64,000 bases of DNA from Bacteroidetes bacterium GWC2_46_850 (GCA_001768325.1 MENQ01000021.1:248001-312000), one strand, 5' to 3'. Shown: positions 1-9,882, numbered from the stretch's first letter. Translations and numbers: made by a program. Notes: generated by a model from the letters alone, not told the origin.

Positions 1-1071
1 GAAGAGTTAAAAACACCCACCGGCCCTGAGAATGGGAACGAGAATCCGGATCCCGACAATTCATACCCGAATGCGATGATCGAAAATTTCGGAGTCAATC
101 TTTCCGGCGGTGAGTTCGGTGGTGTCTATCCGGGGGTAATTGGCACACACTATGGTTATCCCACTGCCAAAGATCTGGATTATTTTAAATCAAAAAAACT
201 GACACTGATACGTTTTCCATTTAGATGGGAAAGGGTACAATATGATCTGAACGGACCATTGAACCCGCTGGATTTAGGCTTGATGAAAACATTTGTCAAA
301 GCAGCCGAAGAGAGAAACATGCCGGTAATACTCGATATGCACAATTTTGCCCGTCGTTCTTTTGATGGCGGGAAAACACACACTGTGATAGGATCGGGGC
401 CGGAACTTACCAAGGAACATCTGGCAGACGTATGGCAGAAAATTGCACTGGAATTCAAATCATATACAAACATCTGGGCGTATGATATTATGAATGAACC
501 TTATGCGATGCCCACTACAGGGAGCTGGTTCGAAATTGCCCAGGCAACCATCCAAAGCATCCGCCAGGTAGATACCAAAACCCCCATAGTAATCAGTGGT
601 GACCGTTACAGCTCATCTTACCATTGGGTACAGTTCAGTGATAATCTTAGAAATCTCAATGATCCGGCTGACAAGCTGATATTTCAGGCACACATCTATT
701 TCGACAAAAACATGTCGGGCTCTTACGGAAGTTATGTGAACGGAGTTTTTGTACCCTCAACCTACGAGGCCGAGGGAGCTACACCCCAAACCGGAGTTGA
801 CAGGATGAAACCTTTTGTCGAATGGTTGCGAAAATACAACAAAAAAGGGATGGTTGGCGAGTATGGTATTCCCGATGATGATCAAAGATGGAACACTGTG
901 CTGGAAAATATGCTCATCTATTTGAGGGACAATGGGGTACCAGGCACATACTGGTCTGCGGGCCCAAGATGGGGATATTACCGGCTAGCTGTGCAGCCGA
1001 CGAATAATTATACCACTGACCGTCCTCAGATGAAAGTACTGGAAAAATATACCAAAACGGATCCCAAATAG
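1..1071 (+). CDS. Glycoside hydrolase family 5 enzyme, 5' end cut off
   Basis: The frame is open from the first base of the window, so the gene begins outside it; an internal ATG lies at 76. The first ~25 visible residues are a Pro/Asn/Asp/Glu-rich linker, as found after a lipoprotein anchor or an extra domain. The rest is a (beta/alpha)8 GH5 domain: the acid/base Glu is in MNEP (codon 496-498) and the nucleophile Glu in GEYGIP (codon 859-861). GH5 enzymes are retaining endo-acting beta-glycanases (glucanase, mannanase and others), and the subfamily cannot be fixed by eye. It is about half identical to the next gene, so the two look like a tandem duplication. It is the first visible gene of a plus-strand glycan operon, 47 nt before the second GH5. 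The linker suggests a secreted or surface-tethered enzyme, but the signal peptide is outside the window. Confidence 0.9.
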   Translation, partial: EELKTPTGPENGNENPDPDNSYPNAMIENFGVNLSGGEFGGVYPGVIGTHYGYPTAKDLDYFKSKKLTLIRFPFRWERVQYDLNGPLNPLDLGLMKTFVKAAEERNMPVILDMHNFARRSFDGGKTHTVIGSGPELTKEHLADVWQKIALEFKSYTNIWAYDIMNEPYAMPTTGSWFEIAQATIQSIRQVDTKTPIVISGDRYSSSYHWVQFSDNLRNLNDPADKLIFQAHIYFDKNMSGSYGSYVNGVFVPSTYEAEGATPQTGVDRMKPFVEWLRKYNKKGMVGEYGIPDDDQRWNTVLENMLIYLRDNGVPGTYWSAGPRWGYYRLAVQPTNNYTTDRPQMKVLEKYTKTDPK

Positions 1072-1118
1072 AATCGAAAGAGAAACAAGAAAAAATATAA
1101 ATCAAATAATAATAGACA

Positions 1119-2153
1119 ATGAGAAAAAAAATGATACTTTCACTTCTTGCCGCACTGATAATCACTACGAATCTTTCAGCTCAGAATTTCTCAAAAGTGG
1201 AAAATCCGCCGCAACCCTTCGGGCTGAACATGGCCGGAGCAGATTTCGGGAAGAATTTCCCCGGAGTATACAACAAAGATTATACCTATCCCACAGCGGC
1301 CAATCTCGATTATGTCAGATCAAAAGGATTTCGTCTGATCCGTCTGCCGTTCAAGTGGGACAGGATACAGCATCAACTTAACGGAGAACTGGAAAAGGAA
1401 GAACTTGCACGACTCCGTTACGTGGTAGATGAAGCAGCCAAACGGGAGATCCTGGTTTTATTCGACTTGCATAATTATGGGAGGAGATATCTGGGTGAAA
1501 CACGTTACCGTATTGGTGAAGGTGGTTTAGAAATTGAACATCTTGCCGATTTATGGGGAAAAATTGCCAAAGAATTTTCTGAATACAGCAACATCTGGGG
1601 TTACGGATTGATGAATGAACCCAATAATATGCTGGAGAGTACCCCCTGGTCTAAAATAGCACAGGCATCCATACTGGCAATCCGTAACCATGACACCAAA
1701 AACGCTATTGTAGTAGGTGGTGACAGTTGGAGCTCTGCCGAAAGATGGATGCAGTTCAGCGACAATCTGAAAAATCTTTACGACCCTGCTAACAATCTCA
1801 TTTTCGAAGCACATGTTTATTTCGATAATGATGCGTCGGGAACATACAAGAAAAGTTACGAAGAAGAAAAAGCCAATCCCTACAAGGGAATTGAACGGGT
1901 TCAACCCTTTATCAAATGGCTGCGCGACAACAACTTCAGAGGTTTTATCGGCGAATATGGCATCCCTGACCAAGATGAGCGCTGGCAAGTATGTCTGGAC
2001 AACTTTCTGGCCTATCTGCAGGAAAACGGAATCAACGGCACCTATTGGGCAGCCGGTCCCTGGTGGGGTAAAAACTTTATGGCGATTCAGCCAATAGATG
2101 GTAAAGATAGGCCACAGATGAAAATTGCGGAAAAATATCTGTGGACAGAATAA
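1119..2153 (+). CDS. Secreted glycoside hydrolase family 5 enzyme
   Basis: 344 residues. A signal peptide (residues 1-22, ending Ser-Ala-Gln) is followed directly by a GH5 TIM barrel. The catalytic acid/base is Glu167 in LMNEP and the nucleophile Glu279 in GEYGIP; the LFDLHNYGRR segment near residue 117 is the conserved strand-3 His/Asn region. The cleavage site lacks a Cys, so this copy is probably periplasmic or secreted, whereas its upstream paralogue carries an N-terminal linker. The pair could therefore divide the work between the cell surface and the periplasm. Family knowledge points to endo-beta-glucanase or mannanase activity; the neighbouring GH130 enzyme favours a substrate with beta-mannose linked to glucose. 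The stop is 26 nt before the next ATG, consistent with one operon. Confidence 0.92.
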   Translation: MRKKMILSLLAALIITTNLSAQNFSKVENPPQPFGLNMAGADFGKNFPGVYNKDYTYPTAANLDYVRSKGFRLIRLPFKWDRIQHQLNGELEKEELARLRYVVDEAAKREILVLFDLHNYGRRYLGETRYRIGEGGLEIEHLADLWGKIAKEFSEYSNIWGYGLMNEPNNMLESTPWSKIAQASILAIRNHDTKNAIVVGGDSWSSAERWMQFSDNLKNLYDPANNLIFEAHVYFDNDASGTYKKSYEEEKANPYKGIERVQPFIKWLRDNNFRGFIGEYGIPDQDERWQVCLDNFLAYLQENGINGTYWAAGPWWGKNFMAIQPIDGKDRPQMKIAEKYLWTE

Positions 2154-2179
2154 CAATTCCAACTTAATTCCTTGGTCGT

Positions 2180-3550
2180 ATGCGATTAGGTCTACTGTTA
2201 ATATGCATATTTGCTGTCTTTTCTAAAGGAGTATCATCCGATATGGTTGATCTGAAACCTGTTGATTTTTCACATGGACGCCTGGTGATATCTGACAACA
2301 AAAGATACCTTGTTCACGAAGATGGGACTCCATTCTTCTACTTTGCTGACACAGCATGGCAACTTTTCCATCGGCTCACCAGAGAAGAAATCAATCACTA
2401 TTTCCAGAACCGGGGAAAAAAAGGGTTCACAGTAATACAGGCAGTCATCCTGGCTGAACTGGATGGTCTGGAAACACCCAACCGGTATGGCATCACCCCG
2501 TTACACAACAACAATCCGCTGACCCCGAATGAGACTTGGTTTGAGTGGGTCGATGAAGTGGTCGCAATGGCTCGCGAGCACGGATTATATATCGCTTTGG
2601 TACCTACCTGGGGTGATAAAGTGGATAAGAAATGGGGAACGGGCCCGGAAATATTTACAACGGAGAATGCATATGAATATGGGAAGTATCTTGGCAATCG
2701 CTACAAGGAAACACCCAACATCATCTGGATGAATGGCGGCGACCGTTCTGCCGACGGTAAGAACTTCGCCCTATGGGATGCACTTGCCAGGGGAATCAAA
2801 TCAGAGGATCAACAGCACCTGATGACCTTTCATCCGCAAGGTGAACGATCTTCTTCCGAGTGGTTCCATCAATCCGACTGGTGTGATTTCAACATCTTCC
2901 AGACAAGTCATTCCCAAACCGACTATGGCATTTATGAACGACTACTGGTAAAAGATTATCAGCTAAATCCGATAAAGCCCTGTATGGATGCTGAACCACG
3001 ATACGAAGATATCCCGATTGGGTTCAACCCGGAAAACGGCTGGTTCGATGACAGTGATGTACGCCAGTCGCTCTATTGGAGTCTTTTCTCTGGAGGGTTT
3101 GGCTATACCTACGGATGCAACAGCATCTGGCAATTTTATGAGGAGGGCCGCACACCGATGTGCGATGCGAGGAGAAACTGGCAGGAAGCACTTGATCTAC
3201 CTGGTTCCTTCGCAATAAAATATGCCAGAGCCTTGCTGGAATCCTTTGATTATTTAAGCCGGGTTCCCGATCAGGGTTTTATTGTCAGCCCAAACAACGA
3301 TAACAAGGAAAAGGTTGTGGCCACCCGGGGTGTGGACTATGCGTTAATCTACATTCCCACCGGTAAAGAAACAGTGGTATCTCTGGACAAGATGAATACC
3401 ACGAAACAAATTCAACTTTCATGGTTTCAACCTTGCACGGGAATTAGAAAACCAATTAAAATAACTGAAGCAAAAGGAAACTTTACAGCCAGACCGGCAA
3501 CCCGGGGAAAAGGGAATGACTGGGTCTTGATTTTAGAAGAAGTCAGCTAA
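2180..3550 (+). CDS. GH140-like (DUF4038/apiosidase-like) secreted glycosidase
   Basis: 456 residues. The signal peptide is residues 1-20, followed by an apiosidase-like TIM barrel (DUF4038) recognised by the opening DGTPFFYFADTAW segment (residues 48-60) and the IIWMNGGD strand. A C-terminal beta-sandwich (about 370-456) resembles the domain usually found after DUF4038. Candidate catalytic acids are Asp188 in NGGD and Glu272 in MDAEP, placed by analogy with the apiosidase founder of GH140. The family includes apiosidases that act on rhamnogalacturonan II side chains, but most DUF4038 members are uncharacterised and occur in many glycan loci, so the substrate is open. It sits between GH5 and GH130 genes with 26-30 nt gaps and is certainly part of the operon. 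Function beyond a glycoside hydrolase fold is inference. Confidence 0.8.
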   Translation: MRLGLLLICIFAVFSKGVSSDMVDLKPVDFSHGRLVISDNKRYLVHEDGTPFFYFADTAWQLFHRLTREEINHYFQNRGKKGFTVIQAVILAELDGLETPNRYGITPLHNNNPLTPNETWFEWVDEVVAMAREHGLYIALVPTWGDKVDKKWGTGPEIFTTENAYEYGKYLGNRYKETPNIIWMNGGDRSADGKNFALWDALARGIKSEDQQHLMTFHPQGERSSSEWFHQSDWCDFNIFQTSHSQTDYGIYERLLVKDYQLNPIKPCMDAEPRYEDIPIGFNPENGWFDDSDVRQSLYWSLFSGGFGYTYGCNSIWQFYEEGRTPMCDARRNWQEALDLPGSFAIKYARALLESFDYLSRVPDQGFIVSPNNDNKEKVVATRGVDYALIYIPTGKETVVSLDKMNTTKQIQLSWFQPCTGIRKPIKITEAKGNFTARPATRGKGNDWVLILEEVS

Positions 3551-3580
3551 AAGGAAATTAAACAATATAAGAAATAATCT

Positions 3581-4762
3581 ATGGATAAAGAAATATTACG
3601 CATCATCAATGAACAGGAGAAATTGTTGTCGCGTAAAAATGAGATGGTGAGCAAAACAAATGGTATATTTAACAGATATTCCGATCCTATTCTAACTGCA
3701 GAACATATTCCGGTAAAGTGGAGATATGACCTGAATCCTGACACCAACCATTACATGATGGAACGCATTCAGATTAATGCAGTAATGAATTCAGGCGCCA
3801 TTAAGATGGGGGATAAATATTTGTTGGTAGTCAGAGTGGAGGGTGCCGACAGGAAATCATTCTTTGCCGTTGCAGAAAGTCCGAATGGCATTGACAACTT
3901 TCGCTTCTGGGATTACCCGATGCTGATGCCTGAAGGAGAAGAGCCAGATGTAAACGTTTACGATATGCGTTTGACGGCTCATGAGGATGGCTGGATCTAC
4001 GGTGTATTTTGTACGGAACGCAAAGATCCGGATGCGCCCAAAGGAGACATGTCTTCGGCAATTGCCACGGCCGGTATAGCCCGGACCAGGGATCTGAAAA
4101 AATGGGAGCGATTGCCGGATTTAAAAACACGCTCCCAGCAACGGAATGTGGTACTTCATCCCGAATTTGTTGGCGGGAAATATGCACTGTATACCCGCCC
4201 TCAGGATGGTTTTATCGATACCGGCAATGGCGGAGGAATTGGATGGGCATTGATAGACGATATCTGTAAAGCCGAAATCAAGACTGAAAAAATAATTGAA
4301 CATCGCATCTATCACACCATCAAAGAGCTCAAAAACGGAGAAGGACCTCATCCGATCAAAACATCAAAAGGATGGTTACATCTGGCACACGGAGTGCGTA
4401 TGTGTGCTGCCGGACTTAGATATGTGCTATATTTGTATGTTACGGCACTGGACGATCCTACCAGGCTTGTAGCTTCACCGGCCGGTTACTTTATGGCTCC
4501 CCAGGGGGATGAACGTATAGGCGATGTATCCAATGTGCTATTTTCCAATGGATGGATTGCAGACAACGATGGTACTGTCTTTATCTACTATGCCTCTTCC
4601 GACACCCGGATGCATGTAGCCACCTCTACAGTAGACAAACTGCTGGATTACTGTTTACATACACCGGAAGATGGTTTACGTTCAATAAATTCGGTCCGGT
4701 CAATTTTACAATTGATTGAAAAAAATGAAAGCGTTTTTCCGGGAAAATTATCCATTGTGTAA
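3581..4762 (+). CDS. GH130 4-O-beta-D-mannosyl-D-glucose phosphorylase
   Basis: 393 residues without a signal peptide, so cytoplasmic. It has the GH130 five-bladed beta-propeller sequence and strongly resembles the Bacteroides fragilis enzyme that phosphorolyses Man-beta-1,4-Glc to mannose 1-phosphate and glucose. The stretches around [30 protein letters not shown] and [10 protein letters not shown] agree closely with that protein as remembered. The proton donor would be Asp128 (VYD), equivalent to Asp131 of the Bacteroides enzyme. In known mannan pathways this enzyme works after a mannobiose 2-epimerase; no such epimerase is visible here, though the operon is cut on the left. Its presence is the best single clue that the operon handles a beta-mannoside. 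It starts 30 nt after the GH140-like gene and ends 12 nt before the esterase. Confidence 0.9.
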   Translation: MDKEILRIINEQEKLLSRKNEMVSKTNGIFNRYSDPILTAEHIPVKWRYDLNPDTNHYMMERIQINAVMNSGAIKMGDKYLLVVRVEGADRKSFFAVAESPNGIDNFRFWDYPMLMPEGEEPDVNVYDMRLTAHEDGWIYGVFCTERKDPDAPKGDMSSAIATAGIARTRDLKKWERLPDLKTRSQQRNVVLHPEFVGGKYALYTRPQDGFIDTGNGGGIGWALIDDICKAEIKTEKIIEHRIYHTIKELKNGEGPHPIKTSKGWLHLAHGVRMCAAGLRYVLYLYVTALDDPTRLVASPAGYFMAPQGDERIGDVSNVLFSNGWIADNDGTVFIYYASSDTRMHVATSTVDKLLDYCLHTPEDGLRSINSVRSILQLIEKNESVFPGKLSIV

Positions 4763-4774
4763 AAATAAAAAACT

Positions 4775-6064
4775 ATGAGACAAACGTTAGTTCTGCTGTG
4801 CTTCATTTTCCATACATTTCTGTCCGTCGCACAGTTAACCGAACAGCTGGTGATGGTGCATGTTTCCCCCGACAGCAGGGACTGGACCTATGCGATCGGC
4901 GAAAACGTCAGTTTCGGAATTGAAGTGACAAAAAATCGGATTCCGTTAGAAAATGTGACATTGCGTTATGAGTTGTCATACGACATGATGCCCCCGTTCA
5001 AAGAGGGAACAGCCACAGTCAAAGAAGGCAAAATGCAACTTCAGGCAGGCACGATGAAAGAGCCCGGGTTTCTGCGTTGTCTGGTCTACGCATCATATAA
5101 CGGGAAGGAATATGAAGGACGCGCTACAGCAGGGTTTGAGCCGGAGAAGATTGAGCCGGTAGCTGTGATGCCCGATGATTTCATGAAATTCTGGACCGAT
5201 GCCATCACCTATAATGCCCGGTTACCACTGAATTTAAATTTGCGCCTGCTGGCGGACAGAAGCACCGCCAAAGTCAATGTATATGAAATAAGTTTTCAAA
5301 ATTACCACGAAGGTGGACGAATGTACGGGATCTTGTGCATGCCGAAAAATCCCGGAAAATATCCGGCATTGCTGCGTCTTCCCGGTGCAGGTATCCGCCC
5401 GTACAGCGGCCATATACCGGGTGCTGAAAACGGTTATATTACCCTTGATCTGGGTATTCACGGCATTCCGGTAACTTTGGATAATGCTGTTTATGAAAAC
5501 CTGGGCAGGGGTGCTCTCTTCAATTATCAGTATACAGGCTGGGAACACAGAGACAAGGTATACTATAAAAGAGTATATTTGGGTTGTATTAAAGCAATTG
5601 ATGCCATTTTCAGTCTCCCCGAGTTCGATGGTGAAAACCTTGTGGTACAGGGAGGCAGTCAGGGAGGCGCATTATCTATCGTAACGGGTGCGCTTGACAA
5701 AAGGGTAAAAGCGGTCATTGCTCTCTTCCCTGCGCTCTCCGATTTGACAGGGGTATTGAAGGGTCGTGCCAGCGGCTGGCCTGCAATTTTCTCGGAGAGA
5801 GAAGAGTCTGAATCACTTCGTGATCTGAAAGCTTTGAACACGCAGTATTACGATGTGGTCAATTTTGCCCGTATGCTTAAGGCGCCTGCTTTTCTTTCAT
5901 TTGGATATAACGATATGGTTTGCCCCCCCACATCCATGTTTGCCGCCTACAATTCCATCACCGCCCCCAATGAACTGATGGTAGTTCCCGAAACGGCTCA
6001 TTATGCCTTTCCCGAACAATGGAACCGCTCCTGGCAATGGTGGCTTGGCATCAAAAATGACTGA
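4775..6064 (+). CDS. Secreted acetyl esterase, CE7 (AXE1) type
   Basis: 429 residues. A signal peptide (1-20, ending Val-Ala-Gln) leads into a ~105-residue N-terminal beta domain and then an alpha/beta-hydrolase of the acetyl xylan esterase/cephalosporin-C deacetylase family (AXE1). The nucleophile is Ser295 in GGSQGG, with Asp380 in FGYNDMVCPP and His409 in ETAHY as the other triad members; all three match the expected order and spacing. CE7 enzymes remove acetyl groups from short xylo- and other oligosaccharides. In this operon it most likely deacetylates fragments made by the GH5 enzymes before phosphorolysis, implying an acetylated glycan. The N-terminal beta domain is an addition to the catalytic core that is seen in secreted Bacteroidota members. 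Gap to the GH130 gene is 12 nt. Confidence 0.85.
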   Translation: MRQTLVLLCFIFHTFLSVAQLTEQLVMVHVSPDSRDWTYAIGENVSFGIEVTKNRIPLENVTLRYELSYDMMPPFKEGTATVKEGKMQLQAGTMKEPGFLRCLVYASYNGKEYEGRATAGFEPEKIEPVAVMPDDFMKFWTDAITYNARLPLNLNLRLLADRSTAKVNVYEISFQNYHEGGRMYGILCMPKNPGKYPALLRLPGAGIRPYSGHIPGAENGYITLDLGIHGIPVTLDNAVYENLGRGALFNYQYTGWEHRDKVYYKRVYLGCIKAIDAIFSLPEFDGENLVVQGGSQGGALSIVTGALDKRVKAVIALFPALSDLTGVLKGRASGWPAIFSEREESESLRDLKALNTQYYDVVNFARMLKAPAFLSFGYNDMVCPPTSMFAAYNSITAPNELMVVPETAHYAFPEQWNRSWQWWLGIKND

Positions 6065-6090
6065 GTATATCAATTAAAAATTTTATAGTT

Positions 6091-8601
6091 ATGCGATTAA
6101 ATGAGCGTTTACGAATAATCCTTTTGGTAATTCTGGCAGCAACCGTTTATCCTGTTGTTATTGCAGGCAAACCAGCCATGGAGGGTTTTCATAACATCAC
6201 ACTGGAAATGTCGCTGAAGCCTTTTAAGAGGAATGAACCGCATTATATCAGGGCAGTATGTCAAGATGCATTTCGCCAGTGGCAACCCCTCTTACAACAT
6301 GCCGATACGATTTCGGTCATGTTATGGACTGCCGACGGTTCAGAAATTCTGGATTATTCCGGAGATCTGAAACAGGAACTGGAGTGGGCGAAATACATCG
6401 GTAACCCGAATGCCCCTCACCCCGTGAATTCAGGACCCCGTTCACTCACCCTGCATGACCGGGCATATACCTATACCGAAGATCCTCCCCGGTTTACGTA
6501 TGGGGATTTGAAGTATATTGTACAAACCATCAAGGAAGAAGGGAGTAAATTTACCGGAAAACCCATCAGGGTGGGAGCTACCTTTGATCCGGGACCTGAG
6601 TTTGCCGTCTCATCCTTTAAATATGAACGTCACCCGGAAGTGTGTATGGCCAATACCATGGGTACCAAATCATTTGTAGTCTGTTATGCGATACTCAATG
6701 CCGACAGGTATCATTATGCCGCTTATCCGGAAGGTATTCCCAAGGGGACCCTTTTCGGCACCTTCCTGGGTAGACAGAGCACCGCCTTTCTCGGCGACCT
6801 GGGATTCGATTATTTGTGGCTTTCCAATGGATTTGGGTTTGGAATGGAGACATGGAATACGATTGGCGCCATTTTCGACGGAAAATCTTTTCACGGAGAA
6901 AAGATGGATGATATCAGAAGTAAGATTCTGCTATTCTGGACCTCTTTCCGGGAAGGTTGCCCCGATTTCAGGGTAGAGACAAGAGGTACCAATCTCTCCA
7001 CCGGAATTGATCTGGCCCGTGACGGGGTTGATTTGAAAAGTATCTACGAAGGTAACTTCAATATACTCCCACCACCCAACTCGCCATGGGCGGCCCTTGA
7101 TGGTGATTTCGGACTTGAACTCACAGGATACATGTCCCGTATGGCCGAGTTACCCGATGACCGTTATCTTTTCCGTTTTTATACACACGACCCATGGTGG
7201 GCAAACAGCCCCTGGCTGGATCGTTATGGACGCGAGTCGCACGACATCTATATGCCCATGTCTGTCACCCGCATCGACAGCCAAGGTACTGTGAAGCTAC
7301 CAACTCACCTCAATTTTCTGTCCATTGATGACTCATACGGAAATATGCCAGAGCAGGTACCCAATGAAGTAATTCCGCATATCCTGCAAGCCCGCAAAAA
7401 CGCTCCCGATGCAGCAGGACCGGTGGTGTGGGTCTATCCTTTCGACGAATATCATCACTACGCTTTTAATAGGCCGGATCGTTTGGAAGAGATTTTTTAT
7501 GGCGATTGGTTCATTCGTCAGGCAATCAATGATGGGTTTCCGATGAATACCGTTGTTTCCACCACAAATTTCACCTCCTTGATGAAACAGGGAAGTGAGC
7601 TGTTCAATGCATCAGTACTGGTCACAACGGTACCTGATGCAGGTTCCGATATGGAAAAGCAATTGATGTCATTCATCAGAAAGGGAGGTAAAGCCATGCT
7701 CTATGGACCTGCGGATCACGCAAGCGATGAGTTTCTCTCTTTTATAAATATCAGCCTGGTGAAAGCATTGTCAGGTACCTTCACGCTGACGACATCCCTA
7801 AAAAAGGATCAGGTCACATTACCCGATCAGATCCGGCACGACGCGTCCATGTCGGGCGGAGGAATAAAAACCGTGCTGGCCGCAAAAAGAGATGACACAC
7901 GCGTTTTGGCATCCGTGATACAAGAAAAACAGCAGCGTGATGTAATTGTGATGAGAAAAGACCCCTCCTGGAAAGGGGGTGTTGTATGTTATGTGAGAGG
8001 TACCAATTCGGCCACTTACACCGGAGGCATGCTGCTTTCCAATGATGATCCCACAGCATGGTTTATCGGTGGTTCATTGATGCGCTATACATTATCTGAA
8101 CTGGGATATGCGACATTCTTCCAAAAGATAAATGCTTCCTTGCGAAATCCGGTGAATACCATTTCCCGTCATGGAAATGGATTCTATTTTGCCGGTTACG
8201 TCCCAAACCAGACTGTAGAACAGTTCTTCAGGTTTCCACAAGGTGCTCCCATTTTTACGGGGACTGAGACCCAATTAAAAGAAGGTTTTTCGAGTTACAG
8301 GTTCCCTAAATCATGGAACAGGGAGTGTCGTGTATTTGTGGAACAGCAGGATGGAATTGTTTCCTGCCGTGAAATGGCTCCCGTCGAATTCAAAGTGAAA
8401 AGAAAAATTGGAATCAGCGGATTAAATAATGCTACTGTAAGAGTCTATCCGGAAGGTGATGACCAATACTATAAGGCCATGCCGCAAAACAACCATTTTC
8501 CTGCCGAAGAAATTATTCTCAAGTCGGAAAAAGGAAATGATTTCGAAGGCAACTATTACGAGTACAAAAATGTAACCGGAGAACTGGTCATTACATGGTA
8601 A
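6091..8601 (+). CDS. Unrecognised 836-residue secreted protein, GH42-like architecture
   Basis: I do not recognise this family with certainty. Residues 1-25 are a hydrophobic signal segment. Residues ~30-460 look like a large TIM barrel with strand-end motifs that carry acids: FDPGPEF (Asp166, Glu170), FGMETWN (Glu253), FRVETRG (Glu296), FYTHDPWW, and VYPFDEYHHY (Asp452, Glu453). Residues ~468-545 have the pattern of a class-I-amidotransferase-like domain (SFIRKGGKAMLYGPA), as in the trimerisation domain of GH42 beta-galactosidases. The remaining ~290 residues look like beta-sandwiches. GH164, a beta-mannosidase family first described in Bacteroides, has a similar barrel plus trimerisation plus sandwich plan, so this may be a member or a relative. 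It lies inside the glycan operon (26 nt after the esterase, 6 nt before the next gene). The glycosidase role is inference from context and fold pattern. Confidence 0.6.
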   Translation: MRLNERLRIILLVILAATVYPVVIAGKPAMEGFHNITLEMSLKPFKRNEPHYIRAVCQDAFRQWQPLLQHADTISVMLWTADGSEILDYSGDLKQELEWAKYIGNPNAPHPVNSGPRSLTLHDRAYTYTEDPPRFTYGDLKYIVQTIKEEGSKFTGKPIRVGATFDPGPEFAVSSFKYERHPEVCMANTMGTKSFVVCYAILNADRYHYAAYPEGIPKGTLFGTFLGRQSTAFLGDLGFDYLWLSNGFGFGMETWNTIGAIFDGKSFHGEKMDDIRSKILLFWTSFREGCPDFRVETRGTNLSTGIDLARDGVDLKSIYEGNFNILPPPNSPWAALDGDFGLELTGYMSRMAELPDDRYLFRFYTHDPWWANSPWLDRYGRESHDIYMPMSVTRIDSQGTVKLPTHLNFLSIDDSYGNMPEQVPNEVIPHILQARKNAPDAAGPVVWVYPFDEYHHYAFNRPDRLEEIFYGDWFIRQAINDGFPMNTVVSTTNFTSLMKQGSELFNASVLVTTVPDAGSDMEKQLMSFIRKGGKAMLYGPADHASDEFLSFINISLVKALSGTFTLTTSLKKDQVTLPDQIRHDASMSGGGIKTVLAAKRDDTRVLASVIQEKQQRDVIVMRKDPSWKGGVVCYVRGTNSATYTGGMLLSNDDPTAWFIGGSLMRYTLSELGYATFFQKINASLRNPVNTISRHGNGFYFAGYVPNQTVEQFFRFPQGAPIFTGTETQLKEGFSSYRFPKSWNRECRVFVEQQDGIVSCREMAPVEFKVKRKIGISGLNNATVRVYPEGDDQYYKAMPQNNHFPAEEIILKSEKGNDFEGNYYEYKNVTGELVITW

Positions 8602-8607
8602 GGTAAG

Positions 8608-9882
8608 ATGTGCAACAAAATTCTTTTTTTAGTCCTTTTTTCCATGATAATGCCTGCTACCGGCGCATTCAGTCGCGTGTTGATTGTCGACAAACAGGCG
8701 GTAAAAAGCGAGGTTGTTTATCACTGCATTGAAGAGGCATTGATGGAGGCCGTTTCTGGCGATGAAATTTTAATTCATGAGGGGATTTATAGGGAAAAAG
8801 CACTGATGGTTCCTGACGGTGTAAGTCTGAAGGGGCTGGGATCCGTTACTATTCAGGGAGAATTACCGCCGGATGTAAGTAACAGAGAACTCGAGTCTAC
8901 ATCCACTATTGACCTGTTTCAGAACGGACGGTTGGAAAACCTGACTGTGACTGCAAAAAACATGCGTTATCCGGTACATTCCGATTTTTCAAACGGAAAC
9001 ACCCGGCAGGAAATCATAAACTGCAAGTTTATCCATTACGGCAACCATGAAGTGTATCGGTACCGCTTGACAAACAAAGCCAGGGTTCCTGATGCAGCAA
9101 ATGAGGTAATGATTGTCCAGAGTGCCTGGGGAGGAGGTACCATGGCCGGAGATAAGCGATTTTTTCGCGGTTGTTATTTTGAAAGTCCCTTGCGTGCATT
9201 TAGCACGCACAACAATGTAGATTTCGACAAAAGTTTCGGTGCTTCTCTCACGGTACTAATGGATTGTGAAATGGTTTCACATGGGTTGAACATAGACGGT
9301 ACCTCACTGGGATTTACCACGCCTGTAGTGATTCAAAGCCTGCAGTCAAACAGCCCCGACAAGATAATTATGACTGACTGCCGAATGAATGGCTATCTCT
9401 GTTTCCAGGGAGCATCAACTTTTGAGGTCTACTGCAACACGCCGGAGTTGAAAACCATCTATAACACAGCCGGCGGATCAAAGCAAATAAAGGATCAATT
9501 ATTCGTTATCTCCAACGACTCTGATTTCTATATATCGAATCCGACCCAAGTCAGACAATTTATCAATCTGGGAAACATGACCATCGGGAGAGGCAAAGCT
9601 GTTAAAAAAGAGGACAAGGGCATTTCCCTGATGACTTCCAAAGACAACGAAAGACTATTTCAGGGAGTTGCCCTGCAGGATATACCACCCGGACAAAAAG
9701 GAGATGTGCAACAGAGTGGTTATCTGTTGCGCCCCTACTTCTCCGGGCTCAGTGAGCAGCTTGAAAAAGGTACCCGCATCGGGATTGATCAAACAGGTAG
9801 TTTTATCATTGACAACAAATCTGAAATAGCGATCGTTTCCGATAACCAGAATATTTATCTTATGGCACCATCAAATGAATAA
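8608..9882 (+). CDS. Secreted right-handed beta-helix protein with C-terminal beta module
   Basis: 424 residues with a signal peptide (1-20). Residues ~23-310 start like a pectin-methylesterase/pectin-lyase-type beta-helix (IEEALMEAVSGDEILIHEGIYRE, VSLKGLG) with later rungs such as MTDCRMNGYLCFQGA. The usual pectinesterase catalytic motifs are not evident, so it could bind glycan or be a diverged lyase or esterase. Residues ~318-424 form a separate module (TIGRGKAVKKED, LFQGVALQDIPPGQKGDV) whose rhythm resembles small beta-barrel capsid-decoration or DUF2190-like domains; that likeness is by eye only. It starts 6 nt after the 836-residue gene and overlaps the MFS gene by 8 nt, so the three are probably translationally linked. 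Confidence 0.6.
   Translation: MCNKILFLVLFSMIMPATGAFSRVLIVDKQAVKSEVVYHCIEEALMEAVSGDEILIHEGIYREKALMVPDGVSLKGLGSVTIQGELPPDVSNRELESTSTIDLFQNGRLENLTVTAKNMRYPVHSDFSNGNTRQEIINCKFIHYGNHEVYRYRLTNKARVPDAANEVMIVQSAWGGGTMAGDKRFFRGCYFESPLRAFSTHNNVDFDKSFGASLTVLMDCEMVSHGLNIDGTSLGFTTPVVIQSLQSNSPDKIIMTDCRMNGYLCFQGASTFEVYCNTPELKTIYNTAGGSKQIKDQLFVISNDSDFYISNPTQVRQFINLGNMTIGRGKAVKKEDKGISLMTSKDNERLFQGVALQDIPPGQKGDVQQSGYLLRPYFSGLSEQLEKGTRIGIDQTGSFIIDNKSEIAIVSDNQNIYLMAPSNE

Noticed and set aside
914-1165. Minus-strand frame at the GH5 junction and similar short frames across the window
   Set aside because: They overlap certain genes in other frames and lack start signals, promoters or family patterns.
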